NCBI GenBank assembly: GCA_007116075.1 | Contig: SKJE01000023.1 | Location: 1-32,032 of the forward strand | Source of the DNA: Spirochaetia bacterium | GTDB taxonomy: Bacteria; Spirochaetota; Spirochaetia; PWKH01 | DNA: 32,032 nt | Direction: 5' to 3' | Part shown: piece by piece, positions 10,494 through 20,568 of the stretch | Layout of the letters: every line of letters starts with the position of its first letter | Position numbering within the stretch: position 1 is the first letter of the stretch | Translations under genes and position numbers: made by a program | The notes under the pieces: model-generated | The model's database searches: none | What the model was told of the DNA's origin: nothing | The model's input: the letters and a program-made list of their open reading frames with translations, nothing else

Positions 10494-11033
10494 TTATTTT
10501 GCACCAGACTTACCGACTTTCCGCCGCACGTATTCAGTCTCATACTTAATACCCTTACCCTTATAGGGCTCCGGCGGTCTGAGAGAACGAATCTCCGCGC
10601 TTGCCTGTCCAACCTTCTGCCTGTCAATTCCGGTCACAATAACTTTATTGGGACCGTCACAGGTGATAGTCAAGTCCTTATTGATAACATATTCAATAGG
10701 ATTTGAATACCCGAGGTTGAGCATGAGAATATCTCCCTTCACTTCAGCACGGTACCCGACTCCATTAATGAGCAGCACCTTGGTAAATCCCTGGGATACA
10801 CCGGTGACCATATTATGGATCAGTTTCCGGTACAGCCCGTGACAGGATTTAGCCCGCTTGGACTCATTCTTACGTGCAACCGTTACGACATCATCAGCTA
10901 CAGTAACAGTTACTTCAGGAAGCATATTCTGCACCAGTTCCCCCTTGGGGCCCTTAACCGTAACTGATGTCTTTCCGGCGGTGACCGTAACGCCCTTCGG
11001 CACTGCAATAGGTAATTTTCCAATTCGAGACAT
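10494..11033 (-). CDS. rplF: 50S ribosomal protein L6
   Basis: MSRIGKLPIAVPKGVTV; RPPEPYKGKGIKYETEYVRRKVGK. Confidence 0.97.
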   Translation of the reverse strand: MSRIGKLPIAVPKGVTVTAGKTSVTVKGPKGELVQNMLPEVTVTVADDVVTVARKNESKRAKSCHGLYRKLIHNMVTGVSQGFTKVLLINGVGYRAEVKGDILMLNLGYSNPIEYVINKDLTITCDGPNKVIVTGIDRQKVGQASAEIRSLRPPEPYKGKGIKYETEYVRRKVGKSGAK

Positions 11034-11045
11034 ACTTTTACCACC

Positions 11046-11444
11046 TTACCATACAGAACAGATCAGTTCACCACCGACCTTGCGCTCAGTAGCTTTCTTT
11101 CCAGTTATAATGCCGCTTGAGGTCGATACAATCAGCACACCATGTCCGTTGTATACCCTCGGCAGGGATTTATATCCCTTATAGATTCTCCTACCTGGAG
11201 TGGAGATTCTCTGCAGCCCATGGATTACCGGAGCGCTTACATCATCATATTTCAAGAACACCCGGATGAAATTTACATCATCTTTAGTCACTTTCTTGAA
11301 ATTCTTGATATATCCTTCATTCTTGAGAATTTTAACAACCTGCAGCTTCATCTTTGAAGTATGGATGTCTACTTTCTCATGTTTTGCCTTACTTCCGTTT
11401 CGAAGCATGGTCAGCATATCCGCAACAGGATCACTTATAGCCAT
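11046..11444 (-). CDS. rpsH: 30S ribosomal protein S8
   Basis: [52 protein letters not shown]. Confidence 0.97.
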   Translation of the reverse strand: MAISDPVADMLTMLRNGSKAKHEKVDIHTSKMKLQVVKILKNEGYIKNFKKVTKDDVNFIRVFLKYDDVSAPVIHGLQRISTPGRRIYKGYKSLPRVYNGHGVLIVSTSSGIITGKKATERKVGGELICSVW

Positions 11445-11455
11445 ATCCTACTCCC

Positions 11456-11641
11456 CTACCAGCTAGATTTCGTGACGCCAGGGATCTTTCCTTCACTGGC
11501 AAGCTTTCTGAAGCAGACCCTGCACATATCAAACTTTCTCATGTACCCTCTTGGTCTGCCGCAGATCCGGCATCTGTTGACCTTACGTGTACTGAACTTC
11601 GGTTCCCGCTGGGCCTTTATTATCATCGACTTCTTTGCCAT
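11456..11641 (-). CDS. rpsN: 30S ribosomal protein S14 type Z (zinc-binding)
   Basis: 61 aa with [25 protein letters not shown]. Confidence 0.97.
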   Translation of the reverse strand: MAKKSMIIKAQREPKFSTRKVNRCRICGRPRGYMRKFDMCRVCFRKLASEGKIPGVTKSSW

Positions 11642-11656
11642 TCGTCATCTCCCATC

Positions 11657-12211
11657 CTATTTGCTAAAGGGCATTCCGATCTTCTTCAGAAGAGCGAACG
11701 CCTCCTCATCGGTCTGTGCGGTCGTTACAATTACCACGTTCAGTCCGCTTACACGCTCAATCTTATCGTAATCAATCTCGGGAAAAATGATCTGCTCGGT
11801 TATACCCAGAGCATAGTTCCCGTGACCGTCGAAGGCATTGGGGCTAACCCCCCGAAAGTCCTTGACTCTGGGAAGGGCAACATTGACCAGACGGTCAATA
11901 AACTCCCACATCTTTTCACCCCGGAGGGTAACCTTCGCGCCGATCTCCATGCCCTCGCGGAGCTTGAAGTTGGCGATTGACTTCCGTGCTTTTGTCTTCA
12001 CCACATGCTGGCCGGTAATGAGTTCAATCTCCTTTACCGCTGAGTCGAGGAGTTTCTTATTCTGAATCGCCTCACCGACGCCGACACCTACGGAGATTTT
12101 CTCCAGGCGGGGTATCTGCATGGAGGAGGAGTAGTTAAACTCCTTCTTCAGCTCCGCCGCTATGGTTTCATTATACAGCTTTTTCAGTCTCGGTACGTAC
12201 TTCTTATCCAT
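11657..12211 (-). CDS. rplE: 50S ribosomal protein L5
   Basis: [44 protein letters not shown]. Confidence 0.97.
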   Translation of the reverse strand: MDKKYVPRLKKLYNETIAAELKKEFNYSSSMQIPRLEKISVGVGVGEAIQNKKLLDSAVKEIELITGQHVVKTKARKSIANFKLREGMEIGAKVTLRGEKMWEFIDRLVNVALPRVKDFRGVSPNAFDGHGNYALGITEQIIFPEIDYDKIERVSGLNVVIVTTAQTDEEAFALLKKIGMPFSK

Positions 12212-12525
12212 TAGAGCACTTCCCCACTCTTTTTCGCGATCCGCTTTTTCTTCCCGTCTTCCTCTATCCGGAATCCGACCCGAGAAGCATCACCGCTCTT
12301 CGTTGCGATTGCCACATTTGATATGTGCAGGGGGGCTTCGATCTCAATGATCCCGCCACGGTCGTTCTGACTACGTTTTTTCATGGCCTTCTTGACCATA
12401 TTCACACCCTGCACCAGAACTCTATCTTTTTCACGGTCTACTTTCAGGACTTTTCCGGTCTTACCCTTATCTTTTCCTGCAAGCACCACAACCGTATCGT
12501 TCCTTTTCAGCTTTGTCTTTCCCAT
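12211..12525 (-). CDS. rplX: 50S ribosomal protein L24
   Basis: [45 protein letters not shown]. Confidence 0.96.
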   Translation of the reverse strand: MGKTKLKRNDTVVVLAGKDKGKTGKVLKVDREKDRVLVQGVNMVKKAMKKRSQNDRGGIIEIEAPLHISNVAIATKSGDASRVGFRIEEDGKKKRIAKKSGEVL

Positions 12526-12534
12526 ACTACGCTC

Positions 12535-12903
12535 CTACAACACTTCCGGTGCCAGTGAGACGATCTTCATATATCCACCGTCCCGAAGCTCCCGGGCTAC
12601 GGGGCCAAAGATTCTCTTTCCCCTGGGGTTCCCGTTCGTGTCGATGATGACACATGCGTTATCATCAAACCTGATGTAGGTACCATCAAGGCGGCGATAC
12701 TCCTTCTTCGTGCGGACAATAACAGCCCTCTGAACAGCACCTCGTTTGATCTGTCCGTTGGGCAGCGCATCCTTCACCGCAACGACAATCACGTCTCCAA
12801 CACCAGCATTTTTTCGTTTACTGCCGCCGAGAACCTTTATGCACTGCACGCGTTTGGCGCCGCTGTTGTCAGCTACGTTCAAGTACGATTGCATCTGAAT
12901 CAT
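12535..12903 (-). CDS. rplN: 50S ribosomal protein L14
   Basis: [48 protein letters not shown]. Confidence 0.97.
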   Translation of the reverse strand: MIQMQSYLNVADNSGAKRVQCIKVLGGSKRKNAGVGDVIVVAVKDALPNGQIKRGAVQRAVIVRTKKEYRRLDGTYIRFDDNACVIIDTNGNPRGKRIFGPVARELRDGGYMKIVSLAPEVL

Positions 12904-12921
12904 AACCCAGCTCCTTATCCC

Positions 12922-13173
12922 TTATTTTGCGCGTTCAACAATTCCAGATAGACGCCAGCATTTGTCTTTGCTGATAGGTCTGCATTCGATTAACCTCACG
13001 GTATCACCGATATGAGCTGAATTCTTCTCATCGTGCACTTTGACCTTCTTCGTTCTGGTTACATACTTCTTATACAAGGGATGTAGCTGCTTTGTGGTGA
13101 TAAGCACCACAACGGTCTTATCCATCTTGTCACTCACAACCCGTCCCATATATGACTTCTTTTTAACATCCAT
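12922..13173 (-). CDS. rpsQ: 30S ribosomal protein S17
   Basis: [34 protein letters not shown]. Start moved from 13221 to MDVKKK, which follows rpmC. Confidence 0.93.
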   Translation of the reverse strand: MDVKKKSYMGRVVSDKMDKTVVVLITTKQLHPLYKKYVTRTKKVKVHDEKNSAHIGDTVRLIECRPISKDKCWRLSGIVERAK

Positions 13174-13192
13174 ATCCCACAGGCCTCTCTTT

Positions 13193-13396
13193 TTATTTCT
13201 TTTCCCGAATGCCCAGGGCATATTCGTGAATCATGGTATTCAACCTGGTAAGCTGACGACGCATCGTGCGAAGCCCCAGAGGATTCTCCAGATGGCCCAT
13301 CACCTTGTCGATTCTCATCTTCAGGTAGGTCTGCTGCAGCTCCTCACGTTTTGTTACCAACTCAGTATAGGTTAAATCGTTAAACGAGTTCTTCAT
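13193..13396 (-). CDS. rpmC: 50S ribosomal protein L29
   Basis: Small coiled-coil protein ending [22 protein letters not shown], between rplP and rpsQ. Confidence 0.93.
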   Translation of the reverse strand: MKNSFNDLTYTELVTKREELQQTYLKMRIDKVMGHLENPLGLRTMRRQLTRLNTMIHEYALGIREKK

Positions 13397-13400
13397 ACTG

Positions 13401-13817
13401 CTACTCCAAATCCCTTCTTATCACGAACTTCGTCTTGATAGGCAGCTTACTGCCGGCAAGCTTAAAGGCCTCCCGTGCAAGCTCCTCCCGGACACCGGCC
13501 ATTTCAAACATGATCGCGCCTTCCTTTACTACAGCAACCCATCCTTCGGGATTTCCCTTACCTTTTCCCTGCCGTGTTTCCGCAGGTTTCTTGGTATAGG
13601 GCATATCCGGGAAGATCCGGATCCACACCTTACCACCACGCTTAACGTGACGGGTCATGGCGATACGTGCTGCCTCTATCTGCCGAGCAGTTATCCACTT
13701 CGGCTCAAGTGCTACCAGGCCGAAATCACCAAAGGCTACCGTATTCCCCCGGTGGGCTACACCATCCCGAGTTCCACGCTGCTTTTTCCTGTATTTAACT
13801 CTCTTTGGACTGAGCAT
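13401..13817 (-). CDS. rplP: 50S ribosomal protein L16
   Basis: [71 protein letters not shown]. Confidence 0.97.
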   Translation of the reverse strand: MLSPKRVKYRKKQRGTRDGVAHRGNTVAFGDFGLVALEPKWITARQIEAARIAMTRHVKRGGKVWIRIFPDMPYTKKPAETRQGKGKGNPEGWVAVVKEGAIMFEMAGVREELAREAFKLAGSKLPIKTKFVIRRDLE

Positions 13818-13820
13818 AGC

Positions 13821-14525
13821 CTACTGACTCCTTGCATCGTTGCGTTCTTTTGGTTTATTCACCAGCAGACCCGCATCTTCCTGTTTCGTCTTCTTATAGA
13901 CTTCACCCTTGAAGATCCATACCTTCACGCCGATAACACCAAAGGTGGTATGGGCCTCAGCAAACCCGTAGTCAATATCGGAACGGAGGGTATGCAGGGG
14001 TACCCGACCGGCTTTCTGCCATTCAGTACGAGCCATCTCCGCACCGCCGAGCCGTCCGGAAACTTTAATCTTCACTCCCTGGACACCGGCCTTCATAGCG
14101 CTGCTTACGGCCATCTTGAGAGATCGACGGAAGGAGCCTCTGCTTTTCAGCTGCCGTGCAACATTTGCCGCGATCAGCTGTGCATCAGCCTCAGCCCGCT
14201 TCACTTCCTTGATCTTTATCTGGATCTTCTTGTTAGCAAGCTTCTGGAGACGTCCTCCAAGTTTCTCAACATTCGCTCCCTTGGGACCGATGATGATACC
14301 CGGACGGGAAGTCTTGATGATAATCGTAATACGCTGGGGCTTGCGGATAATCTCCACATCAGCAATATCAGCTCCCTGTGTTTCAGGACACTTTTCCAGT
14401 TCCTTACGCAGCTGCAGGTCTTCATGCAGCGTATCAGCATATTCCTTGGGGTCCACATACCACTTGGATTTCCATGTTTTGTTGACTCCTAAACGAAGCC
14501 CCGTTGGATTAACTTTCTGACCCAT
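13821..14525 (-). CDS. rpsC: 30S ribosomal protein S3
   Basis: MGQKVNPTGLRLGVNKTWKSKWY; KH domain RPGIIIGPKGANVEKL. Confidence 0.97.
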   Translation of the reverse strand: MGQKVNPTGLRLGVNKTWKSKWYVDPKEYADTLHEDLQLRKELEKCPETQGADIADVEIIRKPQRITIIIKTSRPGIIIGPKGANVEKLGGRLQKLANKKIQIKIKEVKRAEADAQLIAANVARQLKSRGSFRRSLKMAVSSAMKAGVQGVKIKVSGRLGGAEMARTEWQKAGRVPLHTLRSDIDYGFAEAHTTFGVIGVKVWIFKGEVYKKTKQEDAGLLVNKPKERNDARSQ

Positions 14526-14891
14526 TTAGTCCCCCATTCTCGCTTTTTCATCAAGGACGACAGAGATATGACTCATCCGCTTCAGGAGAATGTCCCGCCT
14601 TCCGTGGGACCGGGCCCATACCCGCTTCAACCGGGGACCCTCATTCACCTGTATTTCCTTCACGAAGAGCATCTCTTCATCCAGTTTCTTATTCTGTGCA
14701 ATCGCATTTGCCGCAGCAGACCGCACCACCTTGTGAATCAGTCTGGCTCCCTTCTGAGGCATCGCCTCGAGGACCGCCAGAACATCCACATATCCCTTCC
14801 CGCGAACAAGATCCGCCACGGGACGAACTTTATGAGGTGATACCATCAGATACTTGGCAGTAGCTTGATAACCCTTTTTAGCTTCCATCAT
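14526..14891 (-). CDS. rplV: 50S ribosomal protein L22
   Basis: YLMVSPHKVRPVADLVRGK; SAAANAIAQNKKLDEEMLFVKEI. Confidence 0.95.
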   Translation of the reverse strand: MMEAKKGYQATAKYLMVSPHKVRPVADLVRGKGYVDVLAVLEAMPQKGARLIHKVVRSAAANAIAQNKKLDEEMLFVKEIQVNEGPRLKRVWARSHGRRDILLKRMSHISVVLDEKARMGD

Positions 14892-14896
14892 GACAC

Positions 14897-15178
14897 CTAT
14901 CTCTTCCTCGCCTTATTATCTGAACCTGCATGTCCACGGAAGATCCTGGTAGGCGAAAACTCACCGAGCTTGTGACCCACAAGATTCTCTGTAACATATA
15001 CCGGAACCCACGTCTTACCATTGTAAACCGAGACGGTCAGACCGACCATTTCCGGAATAATTGTCGAACACCGGGAATAGGTTTTGATCATCGCCTTATT
15101 ACCCGCTTTATTCGCCTCGAGAACCCGCTTGTACAATGCCTTCTCGATAAAAGGACCTTTTTTTATTGACCTAGCCAC
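14897..15178 (-). CDS. rpsS: 30S ribosomal protein S19
   Basis: [60 protein letters not shown]. Confidence 0.97.
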   Translation of the reverse strand: MARSIKKGPFIEKALYKRVLEANKAGNKAMIKTYSRCSTIIPEMVGLTVSVYNGKTWVPVYVTENLVGHKLGEFSPTRIFRGHAGSDNKARKR

Positions 15179-15187
15179 GTCCTACCC

Positions 15188-16012
15188 CTACCTTTTTTTC
15201 TTCACGATAAACTTGCTGGAAGTCTTCTTCTTCTTCCTGGTCTTGTAGCCCTTTGTGGGAACACCCCATGGAGTCACCGGATGGCGACCGCCGGAGGTAC
15301 GTCCCTCACCACCACCGTGTGGGTGGTCAACAGGGTTCATAACAACACCACGAACCTTGGGCCGTCTGCCCAGCCACCGTGACCGGCCGGCTTTTCCAAG
15401 GGACACGTTCATGTGGTCCTCGTTACCAACCTCGCCAATAGTAGCGCTGCACTGAGCAAAGATCATCCTAGCTTCACCGGAGGGAAGTCTCAGAGTCACA
15501 TAATCCCCTTCCTTCGCAATAATCGTTGCACCTGCACCGGCTGACCGGACCAGCTGTCCGCCCTTACCGAGATGCATTTCCACGTTATGGACGACCATAC
15601 CGAGAGGCATATTTACCAACGGAAGGGAATTGCCCACTTCAAGGGAAGCTTCAGCACCGCTAAAAATGGTACTTCCCACCTTCAGTCCCTTGGGAGCAAG
15701 GATATATCGTTTCTCGCCGTCGACATAGTTGATCAGCGCAATGTTAGCCGTTCGGTTGGGATCATAGGATATATCCTTCACCACCCCGGGAACACCAATC
15801 TTATTTCTCTTGAAGTCGATAACCCGCAGTTTCCGTTTATGTCCGCCGCCTCGCCTTCTTACGCTGATCCGTCCACCGGCTCCGCGTCCGCCCTTTGAAC
15901 CGTGACCCTTGGTAAGCGACTTCTCCGTCGTAGAGACGGTGATCTCCTCAAAGGTCAAAGTTGTCTTATACCGAAGACTCGGGGTTCTTGGCTTGTATGT
16001 TTTAATTCCCAT
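15188..16012 (-). CDS. rplB: 50S ribosomal protein L2
   Basis: [56 protein letters not shown]. Confidence 0.98.
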   Translation of the reverse strand: MGIKTYKPRTPSLRYKTTLTFEEITVSTTEKSLTKGHGSKGGRGAGGRISVRRRGGGHKRKLRVIDFKRNKIGVPGVVKDISYDPNRTANIALINYVDGEKRYILAPKGLKVGSTIFSGAEASLEVGNSLPLVNMPLGMVVHNVEMHLGKGGQLVRSAGAGATIIAKEGDYVTLRLPSGEARMIFAQCSATIGEVGNEDHMNVSLGKAGRSRWLGRRPKVRGVVMNPVDHPHGGGEGRTSGGRHPVTPWGVPTKGYKTRKKKKTSSKFIVKKKR

Positions 16013-16029
16013 GGTTGTAACCCCCTATC

Positions 16030-16347
16030 CTACACGCCGTCGATCGCTTTGATCGAGTCACCCTTCGAAAGGGTAACAATGGCTTTCTTCCAGGGTGCGG
16101 TACTTCCGGACCGTACCCCTGAACGAGTTCTGGTGTACTTAGGCTTCGCCTTTACGTTCACCACATTGCAGTCTACTGGTTTGACAGAAAACAGTTGCTC
16201 AACTGCCTGCATAATCTGAGTCTTATTCGCCCGGGGATCAACCTTGAAGGCATACTTCTTTGTTTCAGCTTCCCGCATGAGATTCGACTTTTCTGTCAGC
16301 ACCGGTTCAATAATTACCTGATCTGCTCTCACGATGCGACCCCTCAT
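16030..16347 (-). CDS. rplW: 50S ribosomal protein L23
   Basis: VIIEPVLTEKSNLM; KYAFKVDPRANKTQIMQAVEQLFSVKPVDCNVVNVKAK. Confidence 0.95.
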   Translation of the reverse strand: MRGRIVRADQVIIEPVLTEKSNLMREAETKKYAFKVDPRANKTQIMQAVEQLFSVKPVDCNVVNVKAKPKYTRTRSGVRSGSTAPWKKAIVTLSKGDSIKAIDGV

Positions 16348-16967
16348 TTTCCGTAAAATTCGTTAAGATTCCCTGCAGCAGACTCCATCACGAGAATCTG
16401 TTTCCCGTAGTGAAGCTCCTTAGCAGAGAGCCTGTTATAGCTCAACATATGCAGCCAGGGAATATTCCGACCGGCTCTTCTGAGCAGTTCGTCATCATCC
16501 TTCAGCACGATAACCGTCCTCTGGTCACCGATAAACTGCTTGAGCACCGATACAAGATCCTTGGTCTTTCCGGACTCGACGGTGAAATCTTCCACCACCT
16601 TCAGCCGCTCTTCCTGGATCTTCTGGGAAAGCAGGGAAACCATAGCCAGACGCTTAATTTTCCTCGGCATCTTATAGCTGTAATCCCGGCTCTGGGGACC
16701 GAATATTGTACCACCGCCTACCCAAATGGGGGATTTTTTATCTCCCGCTCGGGCGTGACCGGTACCCTTCTGCCGCCAGGGCTTTGCATTGCTGTAGTTC
16801 ACCATTCCCCGGGTCTTTACCTGTGCGGTACCTACCCGTCGGTTAGCAAGTTCATTGTTCACTGCGTAATAAATGGCTCCCTCGCTGACATCATGGTTGA
16901 AGACAGCATCGCTGAGCTCTATATCTTTAACCTCTTCGCCTTGTATCGAAAAGACTTTCGCTTTCAT
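16344..16967 (-). CDS. rplD: 50S ribosomal protein L4
   Basis: GMVNYSNAKPWRQKGTGHARAGDKKSPIWVGGGTIFGPQSRDYSYKMPRK. Confidence 0.96.
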   Translation of the reverse strand: MKAKVFSIQGEEVKDIELSDAVFNHDVSEGAIYYAVNNELANRRVGTAQVKTRGMVNYSNAKPWRQKGTGHARAGDKKSPIWVGGGTIFGPQSRDYSYKMPRKIKRLAMVSLLSQKIQEERLKVVEDFTVESGKTKDLVSVLKQFIGDQRTVIVLKDDDELLRRAGRNIPWLHMLSYNRLSAKELHYGKQILVMESAAGNLNEFYGK

Positions 16968-16976
16968 GGTTTGCCC

Positions 16977-17600
16977 CTACTTCTTTTTAGCCTTTTTGAC
17001 AATCACGACACCCTGCCTCGGTCCGGGGACCGCGCCCTTCACCATCAGGACCTGCTTGTCCTCGTCTATCTTGACAACACGCAGATTCTGCACGGAGGTT
17101 TTCTCGCCGCCCATTCTGCCGGGCATCTTTGTTCCCTTGAATACTCGGGAGGGCGTAGCTGCCATACCGGTACCACCGAGACCTCGTTTGAACTTGGATC
17201 CATGGGTTGCATTACCGCCTGCAAAACCATGACGTTTCATAGCACCCTGGAATCCTTTTCCTTTCGAAGTTCCCTCTATGTCAACAAAGGCGATCTCTTT
17301 GAACAGATCAACTCCGAGGGTGTCTCCTACAACCACTTCCTGATCGTAGTCGCGCATCTCCATAAGAATACGCTTCGGCTCACCTGATTCCTTGAACTGT
17401 CCCGCGTAGGGTTTTGTCACTTTGCTCGGCTTGATTGCTTCTGCACCAAGCACACAGGCATTGTAACCGTTCTTATCCGTGGTGCGCTGTGAGACCACGA
17501 CATTTCCATCTATTTTTATGACAGTCACCGGAGTAAGTACCCCCCGGTCGTCAAATACCTGTGTCATTCCGACTTTTCTGCCGATCAGCCCTAACATCAT
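16977..17600 (-). CDS. rplC: 50S ribosomal protein L3
   Basis: LGLIGRKVGMTQVFDDRGVLTPVTVI; GTSKGKGFQGAMKRHGFAGGNATHGSKF. Confidence 0.97.
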   Translation of the reverse strand: MMLGLIGRKVGMTQVFDDRGVLTPVTVIKIDGNVVVSQRTTDKNGYNACVLGAEAIKPSKVTKPYAGQFKESGEPKRILMEMRDYDQEVVVGDTLGVDLFKEIAFVDIEGTSKGKGFQGAMKRHGFAGGNATHGSKFKRGLGGTGMAATPSRVFKGTKMPGRMGGEKTSVQNLRVVKIDEDKQVLMVKGAVPGPRQGVVIVKKAKKK

Positions 17601-17634
17601 TCACCTCAACTGTTTTCTTAACTAACTACTGTCT

Positions 17635-17943
17635 CTATTGTTTAATCTCTACATCCACACCAGCAGGAAGCTCAAGCTTCATAAGGGCATCCATAACCTT
17701 TGATGTAGGATCAAGAATGTCAACCAGCCTCTTGTGAGTCCGCATTTCAAACTGTTCACGAGACTTTTTGTTTACATGAGGCGATCGCAAGACCGTGAAC
17801 TTATTGATACGAGTCGGCAGAGGTACAGGGCCTGCTACCTTAGCTCCTGCCTTCACTACCGTGTCGACAATTGCCCGTGAGCTCTGTTCCACCAGTTCAA
17901 TATCAAATCCTCTAAGCCGCACTCGAATTCTTTCCTTGGCCAT
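17635..17943 (-). CDS. rpsJ: 30S ribosomal protein S10
   Basis: [50 protein letters not shown]. Start trimmed from 17970 to MAKER, preceded by GGGAGGAA. Confidence 0.96.
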   Translation of the reverse strand: MAKERIRVRLRGFDIELVEQSSRAIVDTVVKAGAKVAGPVPLPTRINKFTVLRSPHVNKKSREQFEMRTHKRLVDILDPTSKVMDALMKLELPAGVDVEIKQ

Positions 17944-17961
17944 TATTCCTCCCATACAGAT

Positions 17962-17995
17962 ATCTCGCACACCCTTTTATCGGGGTGTACGAGAT
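17962..17995 (-). promoter_or_regulatory. RNA hairpin in the tuf-rpsJ spacer
   Basis: Minus RNA: AUCUCG-U-ACACCC / CGAUAAAA loop / GGGUGU-G-CGAGAU, a 13-bp helix including one U.G wobble; no U tract follows. Confidence 0.65.
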
Positions 17996-18009
17996 GATGC
18001 ATGCAATAG

Positions 18010-19200
18010 TTACTCGATAACTTCAACGACCTGGCCGCTGGCTACAGTTCTTCCACCCTCGCGGATAGCGAAGCGGAGTCCCTTCTCCATGGCAATAGGG
18101 TTGATCAGTTCAACGGTGATTTCAGAATTGTCACCGGGCATTACCATCTGCTTACCTTCAGGAAGGTTTACTGTACCGGTAATATCGGTAGTCCGAAAGT
18201 AGAACTGGGGCCGGTATCCGGGAAAGAACGGTGAGTGACGACCGCCCTCTTCCTTGCTCAGGCAGTAGATGGTTCCGATAAAGTTCTTGTGGGGAGTAAT
18301 GGAGCCTGGTTTAGCAAGCACCTGACCACGAACAACTTCCTTCTTATCAACACCGCGAAGCAGGGCACCAATATTGTCACCAGCCTGGCCATCGTCAAGA
18401 AGCTTGTTAAACATCTCAACACCGGTACAGGTGGTTTTCTTGGTAGCCTTGATGCCTACGATTTCAATTTCATCGCCGACCTTGACAATACCGCGCTCAA
18501 TACGTCCAGTCACAACAGTACCACGACCCTGGATTGAGAAAATATCCTCAATAGGCATCAGGAATGGCTTGTCTGTAGCACGCTCGGGCTGGGGAAAATA
18601 GCTGTCCATTGCATCAAGGAGATCCATGATACACTTTGTTGCTTCAGGATCATCGGGGTTTTCCATTGCGTTGAAGGCGGAACCCTTAATGATAGGAATC
18701 TCGTCTCCGGGGAATTCATACTCAGTGAGCAGGTCCCGCATTTCCTCTTCAACCAGCTCGATCAGGTCTGGATCGTCCACCTGGTCGGTCTTGTTAACAA
18801 ATACAATCAAGCCTGGTACACCTACCTGGCGAGCCAGGAGGATGTGTTCCTTGGTCTGTGCCATAGCACCGTCAGTTGCAGCAACTACGATTACAGCACC
18901 GTCCATCTGGGCAGCACCGGTGATCATGTTCTTAATGTAGTCAGCATGACCCGGGCAGTCCACATGTGCATAGTGCCGGCTATCAGTCTGATACTCAACA
19001 TGACGAGTGTTGATTGTAATTCCTCTTGCCTTTTCTTCAGGAGCGTTATCAATTTCGTCGTAGTTGAACAGCCTGTCCCCGAACTTCTTCGCGCTGATCA
19101 TGGTGATTGCAGCGGTCAGGGTGGTCTTACCGTGGTCAACATGTCCGATTGTACCGACGTTAATATGCGGTTTCGTCCTCTCGAATTTTGCTTTAGCCAT
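18010..19200 (-). CDS. tuf: Elongation factor Tu
   Basis: [55 protein letters not shown]; 396 aa. Confidence 0.98.
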   Translation of the reverse strand: MAKAKFERTKPHINVGTIGHVDHGKTTLTAAITMISAKKFGDRLFNYDEIDNAPEEKARGITINTRHVEYQTDSRHYAHVDCPGHADYIKNMITGAAQMDGAVIVVAATDGAMAQTKEHILLARQVGVPGLIVFVNKTDQVDDPDLIELVEEEMRDLLTEYEFPGDEIPIIKGSAFNAMENPDDPEATKCIMDLLDAMDSYFPQPERATDKPFLMPIEDIFSIQGRGTVVTGRIERGIVKVGDEIEIVGIKATKKTTCTGVEMFNKLLDDGQAGDNIGALLRGVDKKEVVRGQVLAKPGSITPHKNFIGTIYCLSKEEGGRHSPFFPGYRPQFYFRTTDITGTVNLPEGKQMVMPGDNSEITVELINPIAMEKGLRFAIREGGRTVASGQVVEVIE

Positions 19201-19501
19201 CCGTTCCTCCTTGTGACTAAATCACGGAAAAAATAAAAATTAATTTAATATCTATCAGTAACAAATGCCTGCCCATAGGGCACCCACATTACCTGTTAAG
19301 ATTCATGAAGAGATATATAAGGAAGGATCCAGAGGTCATTCAGGTTATCCTTGCAGCCTTAAATGACATGGCACAGTTTGATCTGTACGTTGTCTGGAAC
19401 CACCTTATCATCCTAAATGCATCAAGGATGATGGGTTTGGCTCATGACCAATCCTGACCACTCGAGACAGCCAAAGCTGCCCCAATGATCAGGCTGTGCT
19501 G

Positions 19502-19530
19502 AATATAGATGTTATCAGCAATTTAGTCAA
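19502..19530 (-). promoter_or_regulatory. Candidate sigma70-like promoter for tuf, giving a ~290-nt leader
   Basis: Minus strand: TTGACT (19525-19530), 17-nt spacer, TATATT (19502-19507), about 45 nt past the rpsG stop. Confidence 0.55.
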
Positions 19531-19548
19531 CCGTATAACGGTCACTGA

Positions 19549-19563
19549 ACACCCAATGGGTGT
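19549..19563. repeat. 15-bp perfect palindrome (ACACCCA-A-TGGGTGT) after rpsG
   Basis: Read directly: acacccaatgggtgt. A shorter inverted repeat ACCGT-ATA-ACGGT lies at 19530-19542. Confidence 0.6.
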
Positions 19564-19574
19564 ATATTTTCCTG

Positions 19575-20045
19575 CTACCACCGATAATGACTGAATGCCT
19601 TGTTGGCCTCTGCCATCCTGTGGGTCTCTTCTTTCTTCTTGAATGCCGTACCGGTTGAATTGTAGGCGTCAAGCAGTTCCGCGGAGAGCTTTTCGCCCAT
19701 TGATCGTCCGCTCCTGGTACGGGCAGCCTTGATGATCCAACGCATAGCAAGCGCTTCCCGCCTGGACTCCCTGATTTCCACAGGTACCTGGTAGGTTGAA
19801 CCGCCCACACGTCGGGATTTCACCTCGACCATGGGTTTGACGTTCTCAAGACCCTTGAGAAACACATCCAATGCGTTTTCATTGGTCTTCTGCGCCATAA
19901 CTGCCATTGCATCGTACATCATGGCATTGCTGACGGACTTCTTTCCGTCAACCATCATACGCCGGATAAATTTCTCAACAATAATGCTGTTATACCGCGG
20001 ATCGGGAAGAATATCGCGCTGGGGAGCTACATTTCTTCTACTCAT
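19575..20045 (-). CDS. rpsG: 30S ribosomal protein S7
   Basis: [71 protein letters not shown]. Confidence 0.97.
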   Translation of the reverse strand: MSRRNVAPQRDILPDPRYNSIIVEKFIRRMMVDGKKSVSNAMMYDAMAVMAQKTNENALDVFLKGLENVKPMVEVKSRRVGGSTYQVPVEIRESRREALAMRWIIKAARTRSGRSMGEKLSAELLDAYNSTGTAFKKKEETHRMAEANKAFSHYRW

Positions 20046-20055
20046 ATACGCCCTC

Positions 20056-20430
20056 CTACGCCTTTGGCCGCTTGGTGCCGTACTTGGACCGGCCCTGCTT
20101 CCTGTCGTTCACTCCAAGGGTATCCTTCGCACCACGTACGATATGGTACCGTACACCGGGGAGGTCCTTTACCCTTCCGCCCCGCAGGAGCACTACTGAG
20201 TGTTCCTGAAGGTTATGTCCAATACCGGGTATGTATGCAGTTACCTCAATCCCGTTGGAAAGCCGCACTCTTGCTACCTTCCGCAGCGCCGAGTTCGGCT
20301 TCTTGGGGGTAACGGTCATTACCCGGGTACACACACCACGCTTCTGGGGGCAAGCCTCTAGTGCGGGTGATTTTGTCTTGTGTCCCTGGACCTTGCGGCC
20401 CTTTCGAATCAACTGATTAATAGTCGGCAT
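20056..20430 (-). CDS. rpsL: 30S ribosomal protein S12
   Basis: [69 protein letters not shown]. Confidence 0.98.
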   Translation of the reverse strand: MPTINQLIRKGRKVQGHKTKSPALEACPQKRGVCTRVMTVTPKKPNSALRKVARVRLSNGIEVTAYIPGIGHNLQEHSVVLLRGGRVKDLPGVRYHIVRGAKDTLGVNDRKQGRSKYGTKRPKA

Positions 20431-20568
20431 CTATTTACAATACTCCCTTTCTATACTCGCCCCTGCTTTCGGGGCCGCTTCATGTCAGAGCTGCATGAGT
20501 TGTACAACATTCCGCTGCAGCCAATATATCACATTACCGAAGTCAGCATGGAGTTCAAGACTAACCTT

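Noticed and set aside
13647-14492. 281-aa plus-strand ORF antisense to rpsC/rplP
   Set aside because: Shadow ORF over conserved genes; no recognisable domain.
16410-17387. 325-aa plus-strand ORF antisense to rplD/rplC
   Set aside because: Long but explained by codon bias of the minus-strand genes; no start signals or domain.
20459-20516. Short inverted repeats (GCCCC-7-GGGGC; GCTGCA..TGCAGC; GTTGTACAAC) between rpoC and rpsL
   Set aside because: Stems of only 5-6 bp with no tail or clear placement; within chance expectation for a 138-nt spacer.
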